DNA of 64,000 nt, from the NCBI GenBank assembly GCA_963969595.1, contig OZ018408.1:49973022-50037021 (forward strand), in the 5' to 3' direction. Shown here in pieces: positions 44,402 through 56,609 of the stretch. Position numbers and translations under genes: made by a program. Every line of letters begins with the position of its first letter. Within the stretch, counting starts at the first letter, position 1. This DNA is from Neckera pumila. Taxonomy: Eukaryota > Streptophyta > Bryopsida > Hypnales > Neckeraceae. Under the pieces are notes generated by a model. The model was not told the DNA's origin. It saw only the letters and a list, made by a program, of their open reading frames with translations, and searched no databases.

Positions 44402-47400
44402 ATGGCTTCATCTTCCATTGTTTCTGCAATGGCTAAGATGGCTGAGCTCCGTGCGCATGGCCTTGGAGTCTCTATTCTCATTCCTATAGGTGAAGATGGA
44501 TTTGCATTAGTCTCCGCCCTTCACCTTAGCATCAGATTCTCTTTTCAGGTGAATACCATTTGGGTTGAACGTGAGATTTTTGATCCTGCTACATCTTTGC
44601 TTTCCGTAACCATGCGTGAGAATTCTAGCCTTGCCAAAAATGGATCAATGGTCTGGGAGTTGGGCGCTGGCAAGTACAGGGTCTATGGGCTCACTGAATC
44701 TCAAATGGGGGTAACGACTGAAATTCTTACCCCATTCCAATCGTCTACTTACACGTTGAACACCCCTCCATTAGTGAGAGTTAAGAGTGAGCCTGGTGTG
44801 CAGCTAATCATTGATCTATCTGATTCCTCCGATGAAGATGCACTCACTCGCCTTACTCCTCTTGTGAATCCTATTTGTTTGTCCAAGACTCCCACATTTG
44901 TCACCCCGTCTCTCTTTTGCCCTGAACCTTCAAATCCTCAAGTACCCTCTTCATCCAAATCTTCTAATTGCATTGTTCAATGTCTACGTAGACTAGGTTC
45001 TATGCCCGGTAGTAAAAACATCCTCAAGAAGTTAGATTACGATAGATTGAAAATTGAAGAAGTCAATTACCTTCCCCCACGTTTTGATGGTACTCAAATG
45101 TTTGTCCTTCCTCCGGTTGGAGCCTCGTCTTCTCATACCAAAGCCAAATCCATGGAGGGCATGGACAAGCGATATGATGGCCATGTCTGGACCAAGACTC
45201 AAACCACCAACATTAGCAACAACCTTGGTCTTGTATTCCGCTCATCAACTTGCGTTGGCCACCTTCAGTGCCAGAATCAAAACTGCGACTACCTTCAACG
45301 TACTCATCGAACCTCCACGGTGAACGATACCGACTTCCAAGGCTTTACCAAGGATCTCTTCGCCATTGGTGGTCCCTCGCCAACCAACTCCACTCTTGTC
45401 TGCAGGATTTGCAAGGAGCCACCCAAGTGCCTTGAACTTTGCGATGCTAAGATCTTCTATGTCCACAGTAAAGACTCTTCTCAGCGAGGTTGCATTCATA
45501 TCGGCACCCATCGGCACCCCGTCAAGGTTGGTGATTGCAGAGATAGCCGCAAGCGCATCGATAGACTTATTGAAGAGCACGTTGAGAGGATGCCCCAAGC
45601 CACGCATAGCAAAATTGTCCTTGAGGCCAGCAAAGAACTTGTAGGTGAGTTCCTCCTTTGCGATGATAATGATGCACATCAACTTCTTTCATTAGAAGAA
45701 CTAGAGCCCGTCTTTGATCGCTGCAAGGAGTTGAATTCTCCTCACCTCCGCAATAAGGTTACGACCTTCAAATACATGCGTAGATTAGGAGTCATGGATG
45801 GCATTGCTAAACTTAGGGGAGTTAGCACTTGGGCCTACGTTCAGCGGAATCAATTTCCAGGCCAAGGTGATGAAGCAGATAAAGTCTTCGTCTTCAAGAT
45901 GTCCGAGGTTGGACCCGGTAGTGGAGTCGATTTGGTTCATCGCATGCAACCAGGTGGAGATCTTGAGCATGCGTGGATCATGTTTGATCATGTCAAGCGC
46001 GTCTCCAAATGGACCACCATGGCCTGCCATGTCTACGATGGGACGTACCAACGCATCATGACCATTGCTTGTTGTGACTTCCAATCTGAAGACAAAGATG
46101 CTCAAGTGCTTTTTTGGCATAACCTCAACCATGTCATGGCTCGGCACGGAATCCCAAAGCCATACTTCAAAGGATTCATGGCGGATAGTGCACAAGCCAA
46201 TTGGAATGCCTTGCACATCATCTACGGCTGCGGAAATCCCAAGGTTCCCATCGAAGGTCGCGAGAGGACGTGCTACTTCCACTGGACCCAATCCTTAGAG
46301 AAGCACACCAAGCTATATATCAAGCACGACTTGCAAGACCAACACAAGCGTCTTTGCCTCCAGTACCGCGACGCCTCGTCTATGCTGGAAGCAGACACAA
46401 GGTACCTTGCTATCAAAGCATGGTGGGCATCATCAAATTGCACCTCTGAGGATGGACTAAGGCATCTTCAGCTTTGGTTGGCCTTTTGGCACTTCCGCTA
46501 TTGACAATGGGGTGGCTTCATGGAACTGGTATGTTTGTTGACTTATCAGTTATCACTTGATGTTTTACTCTTTACTTCTTTCCTAACCTTCTCAGTTTTT
46601 TATGCAACCTTTATTTTGTACAGGAGAAAATCATGATGGCTGAGGAGTTTGCAGAGATGCCTAATTGCAACCTTGCCGAATCCATTCACAACAAATGGCT
46701 TCAAGCGTCCGGCAACAAGGGTGGCGATCTCTATGTGGCAACTGTAGACGATTATGTTCGAGCATTCCTCCAAGTTGTGGCTTACCATCAATTTCTGAAA
46801 GGTGGCGTTGGCGGAGATGGCCCTAGCAAAGAAGAACTCAAGCTTAGATGCGCTCAACGTCGGGCTCAGCGAACTGGCGATCCGATGGTGCTGCAAAAGG
46901 TTCTCCTTGACATGCCTGGCGGTGACAGATTCTGCACACGCAATCCACACCTCGAAGGCGGCGAGGTCTTCGGATCACAGAAGCGCAAACCTGACACTCC
47001 TATTGGAGCCGATGAAGATTCTCACCGCCCCGACACTATCAATTTCTCTCGCCCGCATGTTAGTCAGAGAAATACAAGATCTCATCCTACACCTCTACCT
47101 ACAATTGTCGAGGAGTCCTCCCTGTTTGTGCAAGAGGTGACGCCTCCTTCACCTATTGGATTGGATGTCCGTCGCATCACAGCCATTCAAGAATTTAAAG
47201 TTGACGAGAAGCTGTGGCATATTGCTCGCCTTCCTTGTAATTCTGGAAAGTCTTGTTGGGCTATGCACGCTGTCACTAAGAAGAAATGTACTGCCAAAAT
47301 CGTCTCCAATGGCAAGAGCACCCCTGCTCCAACCTACTCCGGATTTTGGAACCATTACTCATTCACAAGACCAAGACCCGAGAAGTTCTTCTTCTGCTCA

Positions 47401-48081
47401 GACGACATTGAGCGTTGTGTGAAAGGCTCGCGTCGCAAGTGGGTGGACAATTTCTCTGCAGACCAGGAAAGACCTCCAATTCCTTCCGTGTGGCTTGTGA
47501 AGCTTGGCACTAACCTCACTCGCCCGGAGATCTTGAAGCTCGAGAATGCCGGCTTCCAATTACCACAGAAAGAGCGCATAACTCCAACACAACTATTCAA
47601 CAACTCTGCTCCTCCTCTCGACCTCTCCGGTGTGGATGTTCCACCGAATCCTGACTTTTACCCTGTTTCAAGGCAATCTAAGTCTACGCGACGCTCCACC
47701 CACGTACCATCAGCAAAGCAGATGCAGATGGTCGCATCCGCTCATGCAATGCAAGGAACCATCTTGAAGGTAACAATGATTCCTCGCCCTGGATTTGGGT
47801 GTGTTATCAATTTGCAGTCCAAACCTGCTCCAACACAATCAATTTACCAACTTACAGTGAGCTCCCTCCCCGATTGCACTTGCCCGGCCTTCAAAGACAT
47901 GATTACCAAATTTGGCCGCAAACGACATTTGTTTCTACATTGTAAGCATTTATACTTTTTGTTTGTCAAGGTCTCTAATTTAGATCCAGAAGTGAACTTG
48001 TTCATTCATACCCCAACCTTTAGCTTCAATGAGGTTAAACTCATTCTTGAAGGGGGCCTCTTGACACATTCTACCATCTAG
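44402..48081 (+). pseudogene. MULE-type transposase with C-terminal SWIM zinc finger, one in-frame stop
   Basis: Two exons, 44402-46528 and 46624-48081 (intron CTG|GTATG...TACAG|GAG), about 1194 codons. Cys-rich DNA-binding region near residues 285-400: CVGHLQCQNQNCDY, CRICKEPPKCLELCDA, then GCIHIGTHRHPV. Catalytic core: VYDGTY (Asp546), GFMADSAQANW (Asp595), then ERTCYFHWTQSLEKH. Exon 2 resumes with NCNLAESIHNKWLQ. Near the C-terminus DCTCPAF...LHCKH is a SWIM finger (CxC...CxH). TGA at 46502-46504 interrupts HFRY-QWGGFMELE, and homology-like sequence continues without a frame change, so this is a nonsense codon; CGA to TGA would explain it. I start at ATG 44402, because the open frame upstream has no other ATG. 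The family is found in transposons of non-seed plants and streptophyte algae, as I recall it. Confidence 0.8.
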
Positions 48082-48658
48082 ACTCATTGCCAGCCTAGGA
48101 TTACTTTATCTTCATATGAATGTAGTCATTTGTTGACCTCACAAGTTTTTGCTATCTACTCCCTTGAGAAAAAAAATTTCGTATTTTATGATTTTTATTC
48201 ACCGCAAGTCATTGGATTACTATAATTGTTGCCATGTGTTTCTCACATTTTTTCACTCTACATGCTAATCTGTAAACCTTCCAAATACACCAATCTCTTT
48301 AATTCCTTCTCAACTTCATCCTCCGCATAAGTTCAATTTTGCGTTTCCCAAGTCTCCAATTAAATCACAAGTTTACAAATTCAGACCTTCATTGTGTTTT
48401 AGGCCATCAAATTCCACGGTGATAGGTCACAAAAATTAATTATTCTGAGTTTTTTGGGCCTTAAACTAAATCAAAAGTTTGGAAATTTAGAAATTTTAGA
48501 TGCCCATTGATTTTTTTTGCCCTCTAATTCCACGGTAATAGGTCATAAAATTTTTACTAATTTAAGGAAAACCTTGAATATTCTTTAGAATATTCGAATC
48601 TGTCAATAATAAAATCTAAAAATAATAAAAAAATAATTTTTTTTTTTTTTTTGGGCCA

Positions 48659-48725
48659 CTCTTTGCTCTCCGCTCTCTGCTCACCGCTCTCCGCTCACCG
48701 CTCTCCGCTCTTTGCTCACCGCTCA
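48659..48725. repeat. Right subterminal GCTC(T/A)CCGCTC array
   Basis: About nine units of GCTCTCCGCTCACC type, inverted relative to 36612-36635. Confidence 0.75.
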
Positions 48726-48751
48726 CATAGTAGTGTCGTCCTTCCTCACTG

Positions 48752-49960
48752 CTGGTATCACTTGCTCGATCATTATTCCTTCACAACTTCTATATTGCCC
48801 TGAAAACACTGAACTGCTCGTGAAAGTCGGAATCGCGGGTAATAAGATTTGAAGAATTCATACCTAGAGAGGAAATGCAAGACTATGACAGATCCGCAAG
48901 CTCCATACAATCCACGAGCGCTGCCAATTAACAAAAGATAGGTGTCCAGACTCCTTGACCGCCACTGCTCGTTCACGTGCGCTTGGGAAAAACAAGGAAA
49001 GTCGATTGGGGATTCACGATATTGCTGGAGGTCCTGTTTCCTGCTTTCACTTGGATAGGGTCCACCTGCATGTTCATTAACAAGTGCACTCTTCAAAGCT
49101 GTGCACCAATGTGTCCAGGTAGAATCTTAAGATGCGGTCGTGTTTGCGGAATGTTGACTGCGTTCTCGTTCGTCTCGAGTCCTTCAATGCAGAACTGTCG
49201 CGCCTAAGTTAATGTGCACGTTAATTTGGGTCCTGGAAGATTTTCAAGGGGAAATGTGTGGCATTTGAATTCAAATCTAATCGGGATTCCAGAACCCTGC
49301 AGCATTCACTGCGGTTGTCAAAGACCCGTTGAAGCTCCAAGCTTGGCATTTCTCGGGAACCGGACTCAACATTTACCACTCTGACTGGCATTCTTGCATT
49401 TGTAATTGCATGCAGACTACTCCTTTTTTTCCATTCATTTGACACAGTTCAATGGGATTTTTCATGCAAAGTAAATAATACTCAGGCTGGCAGGCTGAAG
49501 TGATTTTTCCGGTGCTATCTTGAATAAACCGACTGCCTTTCTAACTTTGAAGATGCCGCACCCTGACATTTTCATTCCGGCAATACATCTGTCTTTTACA
49601 TTTGTGGAGGTCGTTGGATTCAGTGTTCGATGCATTTCAACTTCAAATATTTGTAATAAATTCCACCAAGGTCAAAGACATATTAACGAACTTGGCTTAC
49701 AGTCATGGCAATCCAATTTGGAAAGTAAAAAATTTAATTGAAAATTGTTTCAAGGAATTACCCTTCCTCGACATCATTATAGACAAAAAACTCTTACGTG
49801 GTCGCTACAAGAGCAGACTAACTTACTCAACCTCTTCAATTATACTAAACAAACAGATTATTGACTTCACAAAGCACATCCACCAGTCTTCATAGACATT
49901 CATAGAACAACATAGAGTTACCATACACTTAATTATTCCATGCCATGTGCCTTGCCCGCA
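48752..49960. other. Flank of the 12.1-kb element, no recognised gene
   Basis: An open frame of 107 codons (49096-48773, minus) shows no motif I know and may be chance or a gene relic. The rest has short frames only. Confidence 0.45.
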
Positions 49961-49969
49961 TTCAATGCT

Positions 49970-50135
49970 AGGGTTTCAAGGTTTAGGATTTAGGGCTTAG
50001 GGTTAGGGTTCAGGGTTTCAAGACTTCCAGTTTAAGGTTCAGGTTTCTACATTCAGGTTCATTGAGTTCAAAATTAAGGTTTTCTTACATATTTGGAACA
50101 ACTGTAAACGTACTTCAGTTTAGGGTTAGTGGGTT
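49970..50135. repeat. Degenerate telomere-type (TTTAGGG) tract
   Basis: Irregular units of TTAGGG/TTTAGGG/TTCAGGG type, such as GGGCTTAGGGTTAGGGTTCAGG. It is interstitial, since ordinary sequence continues on both sides. Confidence 0.7.
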
Positions 50136-50219
50136 TAGGGCACTTAATAATGTGAACTTCACTAATTTTTGGTTGCTACATGGTTTGGTGTGATTTCTAT
50201 TAAACTAAAATCTTTAGTA

Positions 50220-50885
50220 TCCCCTTCTAACATACTTAGTATTGGCTTAGTGGGTGGGTGGGTCAGTGGGTGGTACAAAAAATATAAGGAAGTTGAACAT
50301 CTTTTCTTTGTCCATACATTTTACAATACGTAAAATCATACTTGTATTATAATTTATCTTTTTCAATATGTATAAAGACAAATACATATATATATTCTAA
50401 TATACTTAGCATAGGCTTGGTGGGTGGGTGGGCCAAAAAATAAAAGGAAGTTCAAAATCTTTTCTTTGTCCACATATTTTACAGTACCTAAAACCATGGT
50501 ATTGTAATTTATCTTTTATAATACCTATGAAGACAAATATATTTATATATTCTAACATACTTAGCATAGGCTTAGTAGGTGGGTGGGTGGGTGGGACAAA
50601 AAATAAAAGGAAGTTGAAAATCTTTTTTTAGTTTGTCCATACATTTTACAGTACCTAAAACCATGGTATTATAATTTATCTTTTATAATATCTATGAAGA
50701 CAAATATATATATTTATATATTCTAACATACTTAGCATAGGCTTAGTAGGTGGGTGGGTGGGACAAAAAATAAAAGGAAGTTGAAAATCTTTTCTTTGTC
50801 CATACATTTTACAGTATCTAAAACCATAGTATTAGAATTTATCTTTTTCAATATCTATAAAGACAAATATTTATATTTTTTTATA
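50220..50885. repeat. Tandem satellite, about four units of 160-175 bp
   Basis: Each unit has TCTAACATACTTAGCATAGG, a GGTGGGTGGG run, 'aaaaaataaaaggaagttgaaaatcttttctttgtcc' and 'tatgaagacaaatat'. Units start near 50225, 50395, 50551 and 50725. Confidence 0.85.
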
Positions 50886-50949
50886 GAAATGACTGGCATG
50901 TAATTCCATTTTATTATTCTTTTCCTTCTTCATAAGTTTTAAACTTTTG

Positions 50950-51498
50950 TTAACCCCTAAAAGCCCAAGGGATTTGGACAAAATACAAATGTGTTATAAA
51001 ATATAAGTTTTAAAACTTTTTTGAAGCTTGCACTAAAGAAGATAATATAAAGCACAAAAAGTAGAAAGCATCCGTACGGTCAAATTTATAAAATTATTTT
51101 TAGATTTATCTAAAATGAATTTTGAAGATATAACTTCAAAAATTCATCAAAAATACAATATTTGTTTTTAGCATTTGAATTTTTTTTTGATTGGTCAAAT
51201 TGTGGTTTCTATTGATTTCTGAAAAAATGCATGAGATCTAGTAATGAGAACACCAATACTTTCCCCAAATAGTACATTTTTCAACACTAGACAAATCTAG
51301 ACACTTTGTGCTATTTCCCTTTTAATTTTTGTTTGACCGTAGCGATCTGAGTTTTGAATATGAATATTGCTAAACAACCCAATCTTTTGAAGAAAAAAAG
51401 AAAAAGAATTTGAAAAAAAAAAAAAATTTGCCCAGAAATTTGGGCTAAAGTTAGGCTGCGACCATAAAATGGTCACTCGAGCGCTTACTAGGGGTTAA
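50950..51498. mobile_element. TTAA-flanked MITE, diverged copy
   Basis: Begins TTAACCCCTAAAAGCCCAAGG and ends GCGCTTACTAGGGGTTAA (549 bp). It contains the shared core in reverse orientation (ATCCGTACGGTCAAAT) and a second, forward, diverged copy (GTTTGACCGTAGCGATC). Confidence 0.7.
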
Positions 51499-51544
51499 GA
51501 AAATTGTCTCCACATTTTTGTTAATTATCCAAACCAAAAAAAGG

Positions 51545-51660
51545 GTTTACGGTCAGTGCTTACGGTTTAGGGTTTAGGGTTAGGGATCAGGTTTAGGATT
51601 TAGGGTTGAGGGTTTAGGATTAGGGTTGAGGGTTGAGGTTTAAGGTGGTTTAGGGTTTCC
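51545..51660. repeat. Second degenerate telomere-type tract
   Basis: GGTTTAGGGTTTAGGGTTAG followed by variants with GAGGG and GATTTAGGG units. Confidence 0.75.
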
Positions 51661-53760
51661 AAAATCTGGTTCCAAGAATTGAAGATTAAAATTGCTGAGC
51701 ATTTCTGCAACTACTATACACATACTCGGGTCTTTTGTTCAGTTTAATGTATCAAAAACAGCTTTTAGTCGAAAGCATTTGAGGAGCGACGTTTCTTTCC
51801 AAGATTTTTATTTCAGGTTTTCTGATGGTGACTGCACATATTTTTTTTATTAAGTATTTTCTTTATTTCATTTATGAACTTCAAAAAACATGTTATAGTT
51901 TTCCAGTGTTCAAAGATGCATTTCAATCATTCTTCTACCTCCTTAATGATCAAAGTAAGGATTCTGTTAAACCTGAGATCATTTTGTTGTTGTATACATT
52001 GAGAAGGGCGATTATTAGATAATGTGAGCACTTCTATGATTTATTATAGTATTTAATTTTTATAAGTGTTTGAATCTCCTATGTAACTTTTTTTTATGTA
52101 GTAAGTTATTGGATTGTATTTCTCCAATCTGTTTTGGAAAGAGTGCAAGAATGCAAAAGGATTCATTGGTACTACCTTTTCAAAAATGAAATTAGTTTTC
52201 TCATATTTGTTGAATATCCTTCATATATAATCGAGGACATTCACATTGATTAAATGATTTTATTTAAATGTGAACATTATGCTTCATATGTAGCTAGATT
52301 GAATATAATAAGATTTTACTCCATTGTACGTAATTATTCGGGAACCCTCATGTTCATGAAACTCAATAATGTATTTAGCAATGATGAATTCAAGTTAATA
52401 GGACCATCTCCATCATTTTGGGCCTACATTTAAATAATTAGATGATGTACAATTCACATCAAGAACTAATAGCCAAAAAGTAGCCAATGTTGTACATCTT
52501 CAATTTTCCATTTCAAAATACAATCATAAAATTTCATACATAATATGATTATGTCATTCTTACATGCCCATATCATAGCATATGATGCCCTATGAAAATA
52601 TTAGTGTATCGATACTGGAGGCCCATATCATAGCATATGATGCTCTATTACTATATACTATGTCATGGAGGCTCATAGCCTATGATGCAAAAGAATTGAG
52701 TATACAAATAAAGTTCTTCTGAATTGATTTACGATCCCACAGAAAAAGAGTTATGGTGAAGTGCACCCTAAACCACAAAGTAGAAGGAAGTCCATTGTAT
52801 AGTTATGCCTTCGTAGCTAAGTTTCTAGAATTGAAGGTGCCTTGCGTCAATAATGGGAAAAAAATTGAAGGTCCTAAATGATTCTAATTTGCTTCCCAAT
52901 GGCCAGTGAATCTACCACTTGTCCCGTAATAATGTATTTTACTTTCAAATTACTGAAGTCATTTTGACAATATTTTAGTTTAGTGGTGCCCCATATTTTG
53001 AACCAAACCCGAAACCAAATCCTTGATAATTGAGGAAATGAAAATTGAATATGGAATTTCTAAGGGAATGATGGAATTACTAAATGAATGATAAACCCCT
53101 CTATGCCCTTTTTTTTTTTCAACTTCGCCAAATGTGTTGTAAGTTGAACCCTAAACTAATATTTGGATAAGTTGTAAAAAAGGTATGGCACAATAAGCCA
53201 AAATCCAGTTCGGGCGGGCAACATAAGAAATTTGTTTAAAGTGAATTTAAATTTTTTTGAATTAGCCTTCTAGAAGATAACGTTTTTGTGTACAAGAAAG
53301 TTAGCCTTGATGCATTGCATTTTCATTAAATATGACAGAGGAAGTTATGGGTTTTTTTTTTTGGCCATCTAAACATGTTTTAGAAAAAAATAACTTGTAC
53401 AGTTCATTTTTGAATGCAATCCATATTACAGTTTTTCAACAAATAATTCATGATTTTGTCCAATTTGCTTGGTAGAACAATCTCACCATTGCAATTACGT
53501 TGATTCAATTCCATCTTAGAGTTATTAATGATTTATTTTTTAATTTGCTGAATCTTGGACATACCTTTAATAAATCCTTTCTTGGAAGATGGAAACGATG
53601 TGATTTTTCCCTACATTTTTGGTTCTACATTCAGAACTCAATTCCAAAGCATATGAGAAGTTGTCAATGCAGAAGTTAGTTGAAGTGCAAGAATTTGAAG
53701 TTAAGAACATTTAAAGTGAAGAACAGTAGTGAGTCATTGAGGTGCTAGGAAACTTATTTT
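51661..53760. other. AT-rich intergenic stretch, nothing coding
   Basis: A short tandem duplication with CCCATATCATAGCATATGAT occurs at about 52567-52690. No gene motif seen. Confidence 0.5.
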
Positions 53761-53764
53761 CTTC

Positions 53765-54488
53765 ACCTAAACCCTCCAGAAGACCAAGTGCGATTTCTGT
53801 CAAAACCATTCCGATAAACCTGCCATGTCTATAGCAAAGAAAGAAAAACTTAAAAAATTATTTTTTGGGCAATCTAACCATAGGATCTAATACTAGACTT
53901 GTAACTATAAGAATGTGTCAATGAATTCTTAGAAACTTGACCCCATACATTGCAAGACCTTATTTTTCATTAAATGTGCAAAAATCAAGTTCTTTTGCAA
54001 CTCACTTGTAATGATTAAATTTTTTGGCTTTCAATGTCTTTAACTAAACATTTTTGCACTATTGATTTTGATTTTCTAATTGTTTTAGTTGAATTGTTGG
54101 TGGGAACTAATTGGAAAAAAAATTTGAAGTGAAAAACACTTAATTTTCATTCTAAATGCGCAATGTTCACCCTTACACAAAATCTCCAGTCGGAAAATTA
54201 AAAAAATGCATTAATTTTCTACCCAGCAGTTGGAAAAATAATTTGAAGTGAAAAACACTTGATTTTCAGTTATTATTTGCAGTGTTCACCTTTGCACAAA
54301 ATCTGAAGTCAAAAAATTAAAAATATGCTTTTTGTACCCAGCGCTTGTTGATGCTAAAAGTAGACTTCCAAAATGAGTATCCCAAAAATACGAAGTAATA
54401 AGTTAGAGCAGCGGGGTTGCTAGATTTTAATTGAACTCTTTAAAATTTTGGACACCCACATTGGGTGCCTTGGGCATTTAGGGGTTAA
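53765..54488. mobile_element. TTAA-family MITE with intact right end
   Basis: The right end is TGCCTTGGGCATTTAGGGGTTAA. Internal 'caatctaaccataggatctaatactagac' matches the family core. The left end near 53765 is decayed. The right end matches best the element starting at 63894 (TTAACCCCTAAATGCCCGAGG). Confidence 0.55.
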
Positions 54489-54641
54489 GGGGTGTGGAAA
54501 AATTGATGAATCGCCCCCCTAACTTATTAGAAGGTAACTGATGAAATACGTTCCTACAGTCTGATTCTTTTATCTTAGACTTGAAGAGAGACTGATGAAA
54601 CACGTTCCTACAATCTGACTATCAATACCTTAAATGAGGCT

Positions 54642-54642
<1 letters not shown>

Positions 54643-54701
<59 letters not shown>

Positions 54702-54715
54702 GTTTGTTTGTTTGT
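54643..54715. repeat. (TTAG)n then (TTTG)n microsatellite
   Basis: About 14 TTAG units followed by four TTTG units. Confidence 0.95.
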
Positions 54716-54722
54716 TTTTAGC

Positions 54723-54905
54723 GTGGACAACTTCCTGACCGTGCGTCCCCCGGCCGTGTGCTTGGTACCGTCGGAAAGCAGTCGCCAAGGAGGGGGGCAC
54801 TAACTTGGTTTCGTGGCGTTTGGAGCGGTGGTGCAAAAGTTATTGAATTTCAAAGTATTTATTGATTAAAAAATTAGAAAATTACTTTTACTTTGATTTT
54901 GGTAG
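54723..54905. repeat. Inverted copy of the 20.9-21.2 kb repeat
   Basis: Phrases GACCGTGCGTCCCC, GTGCTTGGTACCGTC and TTTCGTGGCGTTTGGAGC are reverse complements of parts of 20870-21165. The copy ends with 'aaaagttattgaatttcaaagta'. Confidence 0.75.
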
Positions 54906-55639
54906 CGTTCTTGGTATTGGGAGTGGAACCGGGAGTAGAACTGGAGTAGAATCGGAAGTAGAACCAGGAGTGGAACCGGGAATAGATGAAAATTGGGCCA
55001 ACGGCACAGGGTCACACTAGTCTTATCTTAAACTCGAAGATAAACTGATGAAATAAGTTCCTACATTCTGACTATTTTATCTTAGAGTCGAAGATAAACC
55101 AGTGGGATACATTCATAAGGTCTGACTATTTTATCTTAGACTCAAAGATAAACTGATGGAATACGTTCCTACAATCTCAATATTTTATCTTAGACACGAA
55201 GATAAGTTACAGAAAGAAATTATATCCCTGGCTTGGGCTTATATAAAGATATTATCATTACTGGGAGAGTATTTGAGATTTGATAAGAGGTGTAATCTCA
55301 GGCCCATGTATGATGTATGCTGTATAGTTTATCCTTGACTCAAAGATAATTTAGCCTCTCTATCGACGGGATACTAGGAAATGCTATAAGTACTGTCTGA
55401 AGAATTCTCATTTTGTTTATATAGATACATTTATCTTTGAGTTGAAGATAATCTACACTTCGCCTCTGGGTCTTCATTGTTCTTATGGTCACGATCCTAT
55501 ATTCTGAAACATAGGTGAACGACAGTTATTCTTCTTGTTATTATATTAGTCATTATTTAGAGAGTCAGGTTTATCTTCAAGTCGAAGATAAGTGCAATGT
55601 CAACTCTAGTGTATCAATATCCTCGATTCAAGGATAATC

Positions 55640-56605
55640 TGTACTGCGTATCTCCGAATGAGAAGACATTGATTCCGCTATTTGTGGCGTACATTTTAGT
55701 GACTACTATCTACGTAAAAATCAACGTAGAAGTGGACAATTACACCCTCTCCAAAAACAACACTGAAGACAATCTCATCAAAGCCAAGGACATTGAACGC
55801 AGCATAGAATGCAAGTGCATCTCTGCAGAGTCAGAGCATTGGCACTCGGGAATACTCAACATGAACAGAGATAATTGAATAACATGCAAAACAATGTGCT
55901 TACAAGAATGAGTGCGGAACTGACGCCCACAAAGGGTACTGGTTCCGCAAATACTAACAGAAATAGCAAAGCTTAAATTCCTAGTCCCTGCCGGAGCGAT
56001 GTTTGCCAGGGCAATGCAAGAGAAAAATGAAGAAGAACTGGATTGAGGAAAGATGGGGCTTGCGGGGAGAGAGACGATGCTAGATGGTGGGAAAATATCG
56101 AGGGGAAGTTCTGGAATTCAAACCCTTGAAAACTTTCTGAGCTTAGGGGGGAAGTACCTCCTCGGTTCAAGGTGCGTTGACATTGAAAACTTCCATGAAA
56201 AGGTAAGCGGTGGGACTAACAATGTACTTTTTTATATTTAAAAGGCAATCTTCCAAGTTGCCGACCTTTTGTAGATAGGGGGGATTCTACTTTACACAAA
56301 TATTGGAAATAAATAGGGAGAATAAATAGGGGAATTTCACTTTAAAACTCTTTTGGCGGCCACATTCTCTTCGAGAATGTCGGCATTAAATATTGAGAAT
56401 GTCGGCTACTCCCTGACTTTTTCACTTGTCCAACTCCAGAGTTGGTCGTGGCTTCCTGCCTTGGACCCTTTGCATTAATTGTTTTCTTTTTTAAGATTGG
56501 TCTAAAGTCTTTGTTTGCGACAGGTGGCAGCACAAATTACTCTCATCATGCGGTTAATGTGCAGCGGTCAACAAGAATGGAATAATTTTATTTAATCCAT
56601 TTATA
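55640..56605. other. Unrecognised stretch
   Basis: An open frame at 55597-55878 overlaps the palindrome array and has no known motif. Several other frames of 60-65 codons look like chance. Confidence 0.45.
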
Positions 56606-56609
56606 GGGT

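Larger units (their letters stand above)
36594..48741. mobile_element. 12.1-kb MULE-like transposon carrying a transposase gene and a ParB/DNA-methyltransferase-like gene
   Basis: The unit is bounded by the direct repeat TTCCTCACTG (36584-36593 and 48742-48751), a size typical of Mutator-like target duplications. The extreme ends share GG....AC and TGTGAGC in inverted orientation (11 of 21 positions). Next come inverted arrays of GAGC(A/G)GAGAGC units (36612-36635 and 48659-48725). CCTATTACCGTGGAAT at 36684-36699 is the exact inverse of 48527-48542, and related copies lie at 36795 and 48413. Inside are two divergent genes: minus 43677-37130 and plus 44402-48081, with a shared upstream interval of about 720 bp. 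Both carry one premature stop, so this copy is probably non-autonomous now. Confidence 0.65.
54571..55637. repeat. Array of nine TATCTT...AAGATAA palindromes
   Basis: Twenty-base imperfect palindromes of the form TATCTTNGANTCGAAGATAA at 54571, 55024, 55078, 55132, 55186, 55330, 55432, 55572 and 55618. Four of them are spaced exactly 54 bp apart, with the phrase 'actgatg(a/g)aatacgttcctacaatctgact' between. Confidence 0.8.

Noticed and set aside
32055..46504. Altered genetic code (stop codons read as Gln, as in some green algae)
   Set aside because: The aspartyl protease and monooxygenase exons contain no internal stops and end in normal TAG and TGA. Only transposon genes have internal stops, and all three stop types occur.
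46502..46504. Selenocysteine or programmed readthrough at TGA in the transposase
   Set aside because: The family context does not call for Cys or Sec here, and the neighbouring gene also has a different stop (TAA). Simple nonsense mutation is more likely.
48773..49096. 107-codon ORF as a gene
   Set aside because: No recognisable motif, no neighbouring exon that splices to it, and a length compatible with chance.
49970..50135. True chromosome end
   Set aside because: The TTTAGGG-like units are degenerate and flanked by ordinary sequence on both sides.
50220..50885. CRISPR-like array
   Set aside because: The units are contiguous 160-175-bp tandem repeats without unique spacers, in a eukaryotic context.
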